A DNA stretch of 64,000 nucleotides from Bradyrhizobium sp. ISRA430 (lineage in GTDB: Bacteria > Pseudomonadota > Alphaproteobacteria > Rhizobiales > Xanthobacteraceae): positions 1,488,001 to 1,552,000 of the forward strand of contig NZ_CP094516.1 in NCBI RefSeq assembly GCF_029909975.1. The letters run 5' to 3'. The notes under the pieces were generated by a model, which was given only the letters and a program-made list of their open reading frames with translations, was not told the origin of the DNA and made no database searches. The translations under genes were made by a program, and so were the position numbers. Below are positions 43,062 through 51,757 of this stretch, piece after piece; positions within the stretch are counted from its first letter, which is position 1, and the number at the start of each line of letters is the position of its first letter.

Positions 43062-43469
43062 TCACTGTCTCCAGGATCTAATCCGTCGGCCGGTGCACCG
43101 TTTCGTTGCGGACCTGATAACCATGCGTCGTTTCGTCCGTGATGCGCCAAAAGCGCAAAATGGTTTCGTGTTCGTGAGAATTGTTTCGTCGACCGCGGTG
43201 CGACGAAACAATTCTCGGAAAACATCAATCATTTCAGATGGGCGTGTGACGGCGCGGTCATCCGGCCGAGACCTGCCCTTCGCATGCGTTTTGCATTTTT
43301 CTGCTGAAGAGAAGCACAAACGAAGGTCGATCCAATCGAACCGAGGATTCTTTTGGGGCCATGGCGCTGCAGTCGAGCCTTGGCTACGAGGCCGTGCCGC
43401 AGATGTTCGTGCGGCTGACGGGCTCACACCTCATCAAGCCGCGCGCGCCGCATCAGGATTGAGGCGTCG
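43062..43469. other. Long intergenic region with TTTCGT motif array
   Basis: A 408-base region. Its left part carries repeated TTTCGT boxes and a 16-bp perfect inverted repeat (listed separately). A 33-codon plus-strand frame at 43361-43462 (MALQSSLGYEAVPQMFVRLT) could be a remnant 3' end of a gene but has no ribosome site and is not called. Nothing else recognised. Confidence 0.5.
43101..43216. promoter_or_regulatory. TTTCGT box array with 16-bp inverted repeat
   Basis: TTTCGT occurs at 43101, 43131, 43164 and 43184, and inverted at 43203. The last two belong to a perfect 16-bp inverted repeat (43176-43191 and 43201-43216) with a 9-base spacer. The array lies 40-155 bases upstream of the small exported protein gene at 43061 (minus strand), so it may be an operator region. 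The stem also could form a hairpin, but no T-run follows. Confidence 0.5.
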
Positions 43470-44018
43470 TCACTGGGTGAAGAAGTCGCCGCACTTCTCG
43501 ATATTCGTATCCGACGTCCCCCAAGGCATGATCGGCACCGTCGAGGTCGAGTTCTTCGGCGAGCCCTCGATGAGCTTGTCGGAATAAACCATGTAGACCA
43601 GCACGTTGCGCTTGGCATCACAGCCGCGCACAATCTGCATCTTCTTGAAGAACAGCGAGCGGCGCCGGCGGAACATGTCATCGCCCTGCTCGAGCTTGTT
43701 CTTGAACTTGATGGGGCCGACCTGGCGGCAGGCCAGCGAGACGTCCGAGACCTCCTCGGCCAGCCCCAGCCAGCCCTTAAATCCGCCTCTTTCCGGCACG
43801 GTAAAATGGCAGGCGATGCCCTCCACCTCGGGATCGTCGACACCGTAGGTTGCAAGCTTGTCGTTGGGGCTCACCCATTTGAACACGGTGGAGCGGCGGA
43901 AGATCAGATCCGGCTCGTCGGCAGCTAAGGCGGAGGTCGCGGACAAGATCAGCAGCAGGAGGAATAAAGCGAAGTCTTTCAAGCGGATGCCGGAAAAACC
44001 GGGGAAACGGGATGACAT
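43470..44018 (-). CDS. CreA family exported protein
   Basis: Protein of 182 residues, signal peptide ending SATSALA, and the CreA signatures IFRRSTVFKWVSPNDKL near 38, HFTVPERGGFKGWLGLAEE near 70 and MQIVRGCDAKRNVLVYMVYSDKLIEGSPKNSTS near 127-158. E. coli CreA has no known function and is linked to the CreBC locus only by position. No creB/creC genes are near. GGAGA precedes ATG 44018. Confidence 0.85.
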   Translation of the reverse strand: MSSRFPGFSGIRLKDFALFLLLLILSATSALAADEPDLIFRRSTVFKWVSPNDKLATYGVDDPEVEGIACHFTVPERGGFKGWLGLAEEVSDVSLACRQVGPIKFKNKLEQGDDMFRRRRSLFFKKMQIVRGCDAKRNVLVYMVYSDKLIEGSPKNSTSTVPIMPWGTSDTNIEKCGDFFTQ

Positions 44019-44213
44019 GAAGTTCTCCGGTAGCGAGTCCCGCAACGTAGGCATTCGGCAGCCGATCAGGAAGGCGCCCGGCGCCAGAGGTTGCCGCTGT
44101 TTACTGCTCTGTGAGGCTTTTTTGCTACGGCTCGGACAAATGTAGCGGACCGCAGAACCGCCATGCTGGTGAACGCATATACCCTCTGAGAGACTAAATA
44201 CTAACCTGGAATT

Positions 44214-45878
44214 GTGGATTCGAGGATGAACAGCGTGAAGGGGTCCAGTTCTATCGCCGCATCGGCGCGGTTCTGGCACGTCGCCGTTTTGACGGCGGCG
44301 GGTGCGATCGGCACGACAAGGCACGCGGAAGCAGCGTTTTATTATTGGACGGATTATTCCGACGGCTCCTATTTCGCCCGGCAGGAGCGCCGTCCGGAAT
44401 TGCTGCGACAGAAGCCGCAGAAGCGCAGCGCGACCGGCAAGAAGGACATCGTCGCCGAGAAGGAGGTCGGCGCCAAGCCGCAAGGACCGCTCGTCATCGT
44501 CGTCTCGATCGACCGGCAGAAAGTGACGATCTACGATTCCAATGGGGTGTTTGCGGAATCGCCGGTGTCGACCGGCATGAAAGGCCATTCCACGCCTATG
44601 GGCGTGTTCAGCGTCATCCAGAAGCACAAATTCCACCACTCCAACATCTATAGCAATGCGCCGATGCCGTACATGCAGCGGATCACTTGGTCCGGCGTCG
44701 CCATGCATGCCGGCGTGCTACCCGGCTACCCGGCCTCGCACGGCTGCATCCGCATGCCGACGCCATTTGCCGTGAAGATGTGGAACTGGACCAAGATGGG
44801 CGCGCGCGTGATCGTCACGCCGGGACAGATGACGCCGCGAAGCTTCTCGCATCCGCTGCTCGCCTCCGTGCGCGTTGCGCCGCAGCCCGCAGCCAGCCTC
44901 GAGCCACAGACCAATGCCGGCGACAAGGCGGACAGGGATGCAACCGAGACCAAGACCGCCGAAGCGACCGTCGGAGAAGCCAAGCCGGCCGAGACGAAGA
45001 CGGCCAACGCACACGCCGTGCTCGAGCTGCGCTCGACGGTCGGTCACGCCGTGATGTCGGACCTGCCGATCGGTGACGCGCCGGCCCACGACGAAGCCGT
45101 CGCATCGGCGGACAGGACCGTGGCAACCGAGACCAAGACCGCCGAAGTGTCCGAGCCGGCCGAGGTGGCGAACGCGGCGGCCAAGCCTGACCTGGTGGCA
45201 GCCGATGCTTCCAAGGATGCACCCAAGGCCACGGCAACAACCGATGCCAAGCCCGCCGAGAAGGTCGGAGCAACCAAGACCGAGACGGCCGAGTCTTCCA
45301 AGACGCCGGATGCAGCGGTGACGGCCACCGCGCCCGCGCAGTCCGGTTCACCGGATGTGAGTAAGGACCAGGGCCGCCTCGCTGATCCTGCGCCCTCAGC
45401 AAAGGTGGAAGCGCCGAAGCGCGCCGGCCAGATCGCCGTGTTCATCAGCCGCAAGGACTCCAAGCTCTATGTGCGGCAGAACTTTGCGGCGCTGTTCGAG
45501 GTACCCGTAACGATCGCGGCGAGCGACCGGCCGCTCGGCACACATGTCTTCACGGCCGAGGTCGACAAGACCGACACCAATGTGCTGCACTGGTCTGTGG
45601 TGTCGCTGCCCATCTCCATCAGGTCCGCCGAGCGCGAGGATGGCGGCCGCAAGAACCACCGCCAGCGCATGGCCGCAGCCGTGATCCCGGTTACAGCAAA
45701 GCCTGTGATCACGCCGGACGGCCCGGCCGAGGCGCTCGACCGCATCTCGATCCCCGCCGACACCATGGCGAAGATCAACGAGATGCTGACCACCGGCAGC
45801 TCGATTATCGTATCGGACCAGGGCATCAACCAGGGTGAGACCGGCGAAGGCACGGACTTCATCGTCCGCCTGCGCTGA
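44214..45878 (+). CDS. L,D-transpeptidase (YkuD) with long Ala/Thr/Lys-rich linker and second degenerate domain
   Basis: Protein of 554 residues. After a signal-like segment (20-45) a YkuD domain spans about 92-205 with the active-site HAGVLPGYPASHGCIRMP, so the Cys is present. Residues 225-395 are low-complexity with recurrent ETKTAE and KPAE units. Residues 405-480 (IAVFISRKDSKLYVRQNFAALFEVPVTIA) resemble the first half of another YkuD domain but lack the HGC motif. The enzyme should make 3-3 crosslinks in peptidoglycan or link proteins to it. GTG at 44214 or ATG at 44226 may start it. Confidence 0.87.
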   Translation: MDSRMNSVKGSSSIAASARFWHVAVLTAAGAIGTTRHAEAAFYYWTDYSDGSYFARQERRPELLRQKPQKRSATGKKDIVAEKEVGAKPQGPLVIVVSIDRQKVTIYDSNGVFAESPVSTGMKGHSTPMGVFSVIQKHKFHHSNIYSNAPMPYMQRITWSGVAMHAGVLPGYPASHGCIRMPTPFAVKMWNWTKMGARVIVTPGQMTPRSFSHPLLASVRVAPQPAASLEPQTNAGDKADRDATETKTAEATVGEAKPAETKTANAHAVLELRSTVGHAVMSDLPIGDAPAHDEAVASADRTVATETKTAEVSEPAEVANAAAKPDLVAADASKDAPKATATTDAKPAEKVGATKTETAESSKTPDAAVTATAPAQSGSPDVSKDQGRLADPAPSAKVEAPKRAGQIAVFISRKDSKLYVRQNFAALFEVPVTIAASDRPLGTHVFTAEVDKTDTNVLHWSVVSLPISIRSAEREDGGRKNHRQRMAAAVIPVTAKPVITPDGPAEALDRISIPADTMAKINEMLTTGSSIIVSDQGINQGETGEGTDFIVRLR

Positions 45879-46012
45879 GCCGCGCGCTCGGTTCACCGCT
45901 CCCGCCTGGGGAGGAGGAAGCACAGTCCAACTGCGGCGGCGTAACGCGATGGTGAGCATCGCGCGGGCCCCGGTGAATTAAGATGCGTCCGGATCACGTC
46001 GGGGACGTCGCC

Positions 46013-46582
46013 ATGCCGAACCGCAGGACCATCCTGACCGCGGCGCTTGCCGCGACCGCCGCGTCTGCAACGCGCGCGCTGGCCGACGGCGGCATGAGCG
46101 GCATCTCGGCCTACGCCTTCGCCTTCCCGGCCCTTTCGGGCGACGACATCCGACTCGCCGCCTTCACCGGCCGGCCGCTGCTGATCGTGAACACTGCCTC
46201 GCTCTGCGGCTACACTCCGCAATATGCTGGATTGCAGGAGCTCTGGAGCGAGTTTCGCGAGCGCGGGCTGACCATCATCGGCGTGCCCTCGAACGATTTC
46301 GGCGGCCAGGAGCCCGGCGGCGCGAGCGAAATCTCGGAGACCGCGCACCATCAATACGGCGTTACCTTCCCGATCGCGGCCAAGGTCGTTGTGGTCGGAG
46401 CGAAGGCGCATCCCTTCTACAAATGGGCGGCAGAGGCGCGGCCGAAGGAGGTTCCGCGCTGGAACTTCCACAAGTATCTGATCGGCCGCGACGGCTATAT
46501 CGCCGAGGTGTTCGCGTCTGCGGTCGAGCCGACCGACACGCGGGTGAAGACAGCGGTCGCGAAAGCACTGGCTGATAGCTGA
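46013..46582 (+). CDS. Glutathione peroxidase family protein, exported
   Basis: Protein of 189 residues. A twin-arginine-like leader (NRRTILTAALAATAASATRALA) precedes a thioredoxin-fold peroxidase: NTASLCGYTPQY with the peroxidatic Cys near 63, then a conserved Gln/Asn in PSNDFGGQEPG and Trp/Asn in WNFHKYLIGRDG. It should reduce hydroperoxides, probably with thioredoxin-like donors, in the periplasm. GGGGA precedes ATG 46013. Confidence 0.88.
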   Translation: MPNRRTILTAALAATAASATRALADGGMSGISAYAFAFPALSGDDIRLAAFTGRPLLIVNTASLCGYTPQYAGLQELWSEFRERGLTIIGVPSNDFGGQEPGGASEISETAHHQYGVTFPIAAKVVVVGAKAHPFYKWAAEARPKEVPRWNFHKYLIGRDGYIAEVFASAVEPTDTRVKTAVAKALADS

Positions 46583-46750
46583 CGCGCCGCACTTCAAGAC
46601 GGTTGGGCACAATTGTGGCGAAGCGTCAAAGAGCCGTTGCAATGGCGACGGCGCACCATCTAGGTTAGGATTATCTGGGGCAAGGAAAGGGTTTTGCCGG
46701 AGGCGAAAAGCCGCGGTGGAACAACGGGATCAATCTCGAGGGACAACACC

Positions 46751-47752
46751 ATGCGTGTGGCGGCAAGACTGATTTTGGCAAGCGCAATGTCTGTCGCGAT
46801 GGCAGGCGCTGCGTGGTCACAAACCCCGGCAGCGAAGCCCGCGGCCGCGACGCAAGCCGCACCGGCTGCCGCAGCGCCTGCAGCCGCACCCGCTGCGGCA
46901 GCCGCACAGCCCGCCTTCGTCAATCCGCCTGCGCCGAAACAAGCGGCGCAGCCGGCGCGGGCCGCCTGCAACAATCCAGATGCACTCGGCGTCGCCCGCA
47001 CTGTCGAAATCGACACCACCGGCGGACCCGGCTTCGGCTTCGAGCACTTCAAGGAGCTCGACTTCCTGCGCGACCACGAGGTGGTTCTCACTTTCGACGA
47101 CGGTCCCTGGCCGCACAACACGCCCGCGGTGCTGAAGGCACTCGCCGATCAGTGCACCACCGGGATCTTCTTCCCGATCGGCAAGCACGCGACCTATGAG
47201 CCGGAGCTCCTGAAGCAGGTCTACGCGGCCGGCCATACCATCGGCACGCACACCTGGTCGCATGCAAATCTCAACAACAAGAAGCTCAACGAGCAGCAGA
47301 GGAAGGATGAGATCGAGAAAGGCTTTAGCGCTGTGAAATGGGCGCTCGGAGGCATCTCGCCCTCGCCGTTCTTCCGCTTCCCGGCGCTCCAGCATCCGCC
47401 GGAGATGGTCACCTATCTCGGCAACCGCAACATCGCGATCTTCTCCTGCGATCTCGACTCCTTCGACTTCAAGGCCTCCAAGCCCGAGAAGGTGATCGAG
47501 ACCGTGATGAAGAAGCTCGACAAGCTCGGCAAGGGCATCATCCTGATGCACGACTTCCAGAAGCACACGGCGGAAGCCCTGCCCGAGCTCTTGAACCGCC
47601 TCAAGGCCGGCGGCTACAAGGTGGTGGCGATGCGCGCGAAGGCGCCGGTCTCGACGCTGCCCGAATACGACCAGGAGCTGCTCAAGGACGTCAAGCTGCC
47701 GACGGTGAGCCAGCGCCCTGTCAACAGCGTGGTGACGACCGTTTCCGAATAG
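46751..47752 (+). CDS. Polysaccharide deacetylase (NodB homology domain), exported
   Basis: Protein of 333 residues with a signal peptide, an Ala/Pro-rich stretch (about 25-75), then the carbohydrate esterase 4 domain: TFDDGPWPHNTP near 117 (catalytic Asp and metal Asp), HTWSHANL near 171 (metal His pair), RFPALQHP replacing the usual RPPYG, and LMHDFQKHTA near 281. It should deacetylate N-acetylglucosamine units in an envelope polymer. GAGGGA before ATG 46751 decides the start. A DHFR-like gene starts 9 bases after the stop. Confidence 0.88.
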   Translation: MRVAARLILASAMSVAMAGAAWSQTPAAKPAAATQAAPAAAAPAAAPAAAAAQPAFVNPPAPKQAAQPARAACNNPDALGVARTVEIDTTGGPGFGFEHFKELDFLRDHEVVLTFDDGPWPHNTPAVLKALADQCTTGIFFPIGKHATYEPELLKQVYAAGHTIGTHTWSHANLNNKKLNEQQRKDEIEKGFSAVKWALGGISPSPFFRFPALQHPPEMVTYLGNRNIAIFSCDLDSFDFKASKPEKVIETVMKKLDKLGKGIILMHDFQKHTAEALPELLNRLKAGGYKVVAMRAKAPVSTLPEYDQELLKDVKLPTVSQRPVNSVVTTVSE

Positions 47753-47761
47753 CCGCCACCA

Positions 47762-48316
47762 TTGTCTTTCCGGTTCGAAGGTTACGTCATCGTCTCCGCG
47801 GATGGCATGCTTGCCGACGCGGGCCATGTTATGCCTGACGTCTTGAAGTTCGAGGGCGACAAGCTGTTCTTCGAGCAGGCGCTCGATCGCGCCGCGCTGA
47901 TCGTGCACGGCCGGCACTCGCATGAGGGGCAGCCGAATTCGCCCAAGCGCAAGCGGCTGATCCTGACCCGCAGGATCAAGGCGCTCACCGTCGATCCGGA
48001 AATGCCGAACGCGACCCTGTGGAATCCGGCGCACGCGAGCTTCGAAGAAGCCTGCGCCTTCGCCGACGTCGTCTCCGGCACAGTCGCGATCATCGGCGGT
48101 CCCGACGTGTTCGACATGTTCATGGACCGCTATGACACGTTCTGGCTGTCGGAAGCGCCGCACGTGCGGCTGCCCGGCGGCGAAGGCTGCTTCGTGGGCG
48201 TGCCGGAACGGACACCGCACGAGTTGCTGGCCGCACACGGGATGAAGCCGGGCGCGCCGTTTACGCTCGATGCCGAGCATGAAGTCACTGTCACGCCCTG
48301 GCGCAGAACGGGCTAG
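47762..48316 (+). CDS. Dihydrofolate reductase-family protein
   Basis: Protein of 184 residues that begins FEGYVIVSADGMLAD and has the late IGGPDVFDMFMDRYDTFWLSEA motif of the DHFR/RibD-C fold. The folate-site residues of FolA are not clearly conserved, so it may act on a pteridine or flavin-pathway compound. The TTG at 47762 is the only start near the family N-terminus. Close spacing to the deacetylase gene suggests one transcript. Confidence 0.72.
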   Translation: MSFRFEGYVIVSADGMLADAGHVMPDVLKFEGDKLFFEQALDRAALIVHGRHSHEGQPNSPKRKRLILTRRIKALTVDPEMPNATLWNPAHASFEEACAFADVVSGTVAIIGGPDVFDMFMDRYDTFWLSEAPHVRLPGGEGCFVGVPERTPHELLAAHGMKPGAPFTLDAEHEVTVTPWRRTG

Positions 48317-48425
48317 CGTCAGCGTAACCCACCGCTTCTCCAACAACACGAGGGGGTTACGCCTTCCGCCTTCGCTCGTTGAGCTACGGCGGACGTGGTC
48401 GGCGAACCCACACTACGAACCGGCT

Positions 48426-48890
48426 CTACACGTCGCCGTAGGCCGCCTCGACCGGGCGCGTGGCGCGACCGTAGCCGATGATCATGAACAGCGCGCCGAT
48501 GATCGACAGGTTCTTGAGCGCGTCGACCAGCATCTTGGCGTTGTCTGGCGGCACCTGGTTCCAGAAATCGTAGAACAGCACGGTTGCGACCGCGACGTAG
48601 ATGATCAGCAGCATCGCGAAGAAGCGCGCGCCGAAGTTCAGTGCGATCATCAGTCCTGCGATGATTTCGAGCGCACCGACCGCAATCGCGAGGAGCTGCG
48701 GTGTGGTCATCGCGGTCGCCTGCTCGACCTGCTTTGCGTATGGCGCGATCGCCTCGGGCACCGCGACCTTGGTGGCGATGAAATCGGCTGTCGCCTGGAT
48801 GGCGAACAGCTTGGTCGCGCCCGTGTAGATGAACAGCACGGCGAACAGGATCCGCCCGAAAGTCACGAACGCTGGCATGGTCGGCCTCAT
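48426..48890 (-). CDS. DoxX family membrane protein
   Basis: A 154-residue protein with four hydrophobic segments (about 10-25, 65-85, 92-110, 128-145) and the DoxX start FGRILFAVLFIYTGATKLF. DoxX-like proteins sit in the inner membrane and are linked to redox or thiol homeostasis. ATG at 48890 or at 48878 (preceded by GAGG) may start it. Confidence 0.82.
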   Translation of the reverse strand: MRPTMPAFVTFGRILFAVLFIYTGATKLFAIQATADFIATKVAVPEAIAPYAKQVEQATAMTTPQLLAIAVGALEIIAGLMIALNFGARFFAMLLIIYVAVATVLFYDFWNQVPPDNAKMLVDALKNLSIIGALFMIIGYGRATRPVEAAYGDV

Positions 48891-49008
48891 GGGCAAAGCT
48901 CTAGAGCACGGGACGCAGACGGGATTATGAAGAGTCCGTGTGAGCTTTTCAAACGGGGAAATGGCGAACCGTTTTGAAAAGATTGAGCTGCCGAGGCTCC
49001 GGGCGTGT

Positions 49009-49181
49009 GCTCCCCTCTCCCAGTTCTTACGGGGCGCAACGAGCTTCGCTCGCGCTGGGAGGCTTGGGGTAACGGGCCGCCTCCGCGATTACGGTGGCAG
49101 TTGGAATCGCGGAAGCTCCCCCCTCACCCGAATTCGAGCTACGCTCGAATTCGGCCTCTCCCCGCAAGCGGGGTGAGGTGA
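49009..49181. repeat. Dispersed intergenic repeat, copy 2
   Basis: Same family as 5769-5916: starts TCCCCTCTCCCAG, passes through ATTACGGTGGCAG, an EcoRI-like palindrome (49130-49153) and ends CGCAAGCGGGGTGAGG. It has an extra 25-base hairpin CGAGCTTCGCTCG after the first block. Confidence 0.75.
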
Positions 49182-49195
49182 AGAAGCGGCGCCGC

Positions 49196-51505
49196 CTACG
49201 TGAACAAAGTCGGCTGCTGCCGCGCTGCACGCTCCTGCGCTTCAACCACGGCAACCGCGGTCATGTTGAGGATGCCGCGCGCGGTGACACCCGGCGTGAG
49301 GATGTGCGCCGGGCGCGCCGGGCCGATCAGGATCGGGCCGACGGGAAGCGCGTCGGCCAGAACCTTGATGGTCTGGTAGGCGATGTTGGCCGCGTCGAGC
49401 GTCGGCATGACCAGGACGTTGGCCTCGCCTTCCAGATTCGAGTGCGGCAGCACAAGCTTGCGTGCCGCCCCTGACAGCGCGGTGTCGGCCTGCATCTCGC
49501 CGTCGGCTTCGATCTCCGGATGCCTCTCCTTCAGGAGCTGGGTGGCGCGGCGCATCTTGCGCGAGGACTCGGTGTCGTAGCCGCCGAAATCGGAGTGCGA
49601 CACGAAGGCGATCTTGGGCTTGATGTTGAAGCGCTGGACGTGGACTGCCGCGAGCGAGGCGATCTCGGCGAGCTCTTCCGCGCCCGGATTGGGCCGCACC
49701 TGGGTATCGGCGATGAAAAAGGCGCCCTTGCTGGTGATCAGCAACGCCAGCGCGGCGTAGTCGCTGATCCCCGGCGAGAAGCCGATGATCTCGCGGACAT
49801 GGCGCAGATGGCTCATGTAGCGGCCTTCGACGCCGCAGAGCATGGCATCCGCCTCCCCACGCACCACGGCGAGCGCCGCGATCACCGTGTTGTTCGTGCG
49901 TACCACCGTGCGCGCCGCATCCGGCGTCACGCCGCGGCGACCGGCGACCTCGACATAGGACTGCACATAGGAGCGGTAGCGCGGATCGTCCTCGGGGTTG
50001 ACGAGGTCAAAATCCTTGCCCGCCCTGATCGACAGGCCAAAGCGCTTGATGCGCGCCTCGACCACCGAGGGACGGCCGACCAGGATCGGCCGCGCCAGCT
50101 TCTCCTCCAGCACGACTTGCGTTGCGCGCAGCACGCGCTCGTCCTCGCCCTCGGCATAGATCACACGGACCGGCTGGGTCTTGGCCTTCGCGAACATCGG
50201 CTTCATGACGAGGCCGGAGCGGAAGGCGAAGCGCTCGAGCAGCGCCGTGTATTCGTCGAAATTGGTAATGGGACGTGTCGCGACGCCGGATTCCATCGCC
50301 GCCTTCGCCACAGCCGGCGCGATGCGCAGGATCAGCCGCGGATCGAACGGGCTCGGGATCAGCGAGCCCGGGCCAAACCCTTGCGTCTCGCCGGTGTCAA
50401 ACCCCTGCGCCACCGCATCCGACGGCGCCTCGCGCGCAAGCTGCGCGATGGCCTCGACCGCGGCGTGCTTCATCTCCTCGTTGATCGCGGTGGCGCCGAC
50501 GTCGAGCGCGCCGCGGAAAATGAAGGGAAAGCACAGGACGTTGTTGACCTGGTTCGGATAGTCGGAGCGCCCGGTGCAGATCATGGCGTCGGGGCGCGCT
50601 TTGCGCGCCTCCTCCGGCATGATCTCCGGCACGGGATTGGCGAGCGCCATGATCAGCGGCTGCTCGGCCATCGCCTTGGCCATCTCGGGCTTGAGCACGT
50701 TCGGCGCCGACAGACCAATAAAGATGTCGGCGCCGCCGATGACATCGGCGAGCGTGCGCTTGTCGGTTTTCTGCGCATAGACCGCCTTCCAGCGGTCCAT
50801 CGAGGTGTTGCGCCCCTCGTGCACGAGACCGTCGATGTCGCAGACCCAGATGTTCTTGCGCTGCGCGCCCATCGACACCAGAAGGTTGAGCGTCGCGATT
50901 GCCGCGGCGCCCGCCCCCGATGCCACGATCTTGACGTCGGACAGCTTCTTGCCGTTCAGCCGAAGGCCATTGGTGATGGCGGCGGCGACGATGATCGCAG
51001 TGCCGTGCTGGTCGTCATGGAAGACCGGGATCTTCATGCGCTCCTTCAGGCGCGCCTCGATCTCAAAACACTCCGGCCCGCGGATGTCCTCGAGATTGAT
51101 TCCGCCGAAGGTCGGCTCCAGCGCCGCAACGGTCTCGACCACGCGTTCGATGGTCTCGGCGGCGATTTCGATGTCGAAGACGTCGATGCCGGCGAACTTC
51201 TTGAACAGGACCGCCTTGCCCTCCATGACCGGCTTCGAGGCCAGCGGACCGATATTGCCGAGGCCCAGCACCGCGGTGCCGTTCGAGACCACGGCGACCA
51301 GGTTGGCGCGGGTCGTGAGCGAGGCGGCTTCGGCCGGGCTCTTAGCGATCTCGGTGCAGGCGGCGGCAACGCCCGGAGAATAGGCAAGCGCGAGATCGCG
51401 CTGGTTGGCGAGCGGCTTGCTCGCCTGGATCTCGAGCTTTCCGGGGCGCGGCAGGCGGTGATAGGCCAGGGCCGCCGAATGGAGATCTTCAGAATGGGAC
51501 GACAT
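49196..51505 (-). CDS. maeB: NADP-dependent malic enzyme with phosphotransacetylase-like domain
   Basis: Protein of 769 residues, the long bacterial form. Residues 1-430 are the malic enzyme: [16 protein letters not shown] near 43, [31 protein letters not shown] near 158, and the [17 protein letters not shown] nucleotide motif near 200. Residues 440-769 form a phosphate acetyltransferase-like domain ([28 protein letters not shown]) that regulates the enzyme by acetyl-CoA and does not act catalytically in rhizobia. It makes pyruvate from malate, which matters in dicarboxylate-fed bacteroids. The choice of NADP over NAD form is by similarity. Confidence 0.9.
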   Translation of the reverse strand: MSSHSEDLHSAALAYHRLPRPGKLEIQASKPLANQRDLALAYSPGVAAACTEIAKSPAEAASLTTRANLVAVVSNGTAVLGLGNIGPLASKPVMEGKAVLFKKFAGIDVFDIEIAAETIERVVETVAALEPTFGGINLEDIRGPECFEIEARLKERMKIPVFHDDQHGTAIIVAAAITNGLRLNGKKLSDVKIVASGAGAAAIATLNLLVSMGAQRKNIWVCDIDGLVHEGRNTSMDRWKAVYAQKTDKRTLADVIGGADIFIGLSAPNVLKPEMAKAMAEQPLIMALANPVPEIMPEEARKARPDAMICTGRSDYPNQVNNVLCFPFIFRGALDVGATAINEEMKHAAVEAIAQLAREAPSDAVAQGFDTGETQGFGPGSLIPSPFDPRLILRIAPAVAKAAMESGVATRPITNFDEYTALLERFAFRSGLVMKPMFAKAKTQPVRVIYAEGEDERVLRATQVVLEEKLARPILVGRPSVVEARIKRFGLSIRAGKDFDLVNPEDDPRYRSYVQSYVEVAGRRGVTPDAARTVVRTNNTVIAALAVVRGEADAMLCGVEGRYMSHLRHVREIIGFSPGISDYAALALLITSKGAFFIADTQVRPNPGAEELAEIASLAAVHVQRFNIKPKIAFVSHSDFGGYDTESSRKMRRATQLLKERHPEIEADGEMQADTALSGAARKLVLPHSNLEGEANVLVMPTLDAANIAYQTIKVLADALPVGPILIGPARPAHILTPGVTARGILNMTAVAVVEAQERAARQQPTLFT

Positions 51506-51757
51506 ACGGTGTTTCGCCTCGCGTTATGCGGCCTCAAAAGTGCATTGTCCTGACCAGTTCACCGCGGTGCACGCGGTATTCCGGCGCATGGAAACCGGGA
51601 TGAAGCACAGCCGACGGCTCGGTGGCAACATCCGATTACAACCCCGTCAACAGGGCGCTCGGTCAAATATTTGAAAACCATAGCTTTCCCTGGACCGCCC
51701 CACGTTTCGCGAATATGGCAGGTTGTGCTGCGCACGATCGACCACTGGAGCTGACGC

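Noticed and set aside
43361..43462. A 33-codon plus-strand frame, possible remnant 3' end of a gene
   Set aside because: Too short, without ribosome site or recognisable family.
46817..48349. 510-codon minus-strand frame opposite the deacetylase and DHFR-like genes
   Set aside because: Antisense to two genes with clear motifs; no start signal or domain.
49520..51553. 677-codon plus-strand frame opposite malic enzyme
   Set aside because: Antisense shadow in GC-rich DNA; malic enzyme motifs are unambiguous on the other strand.
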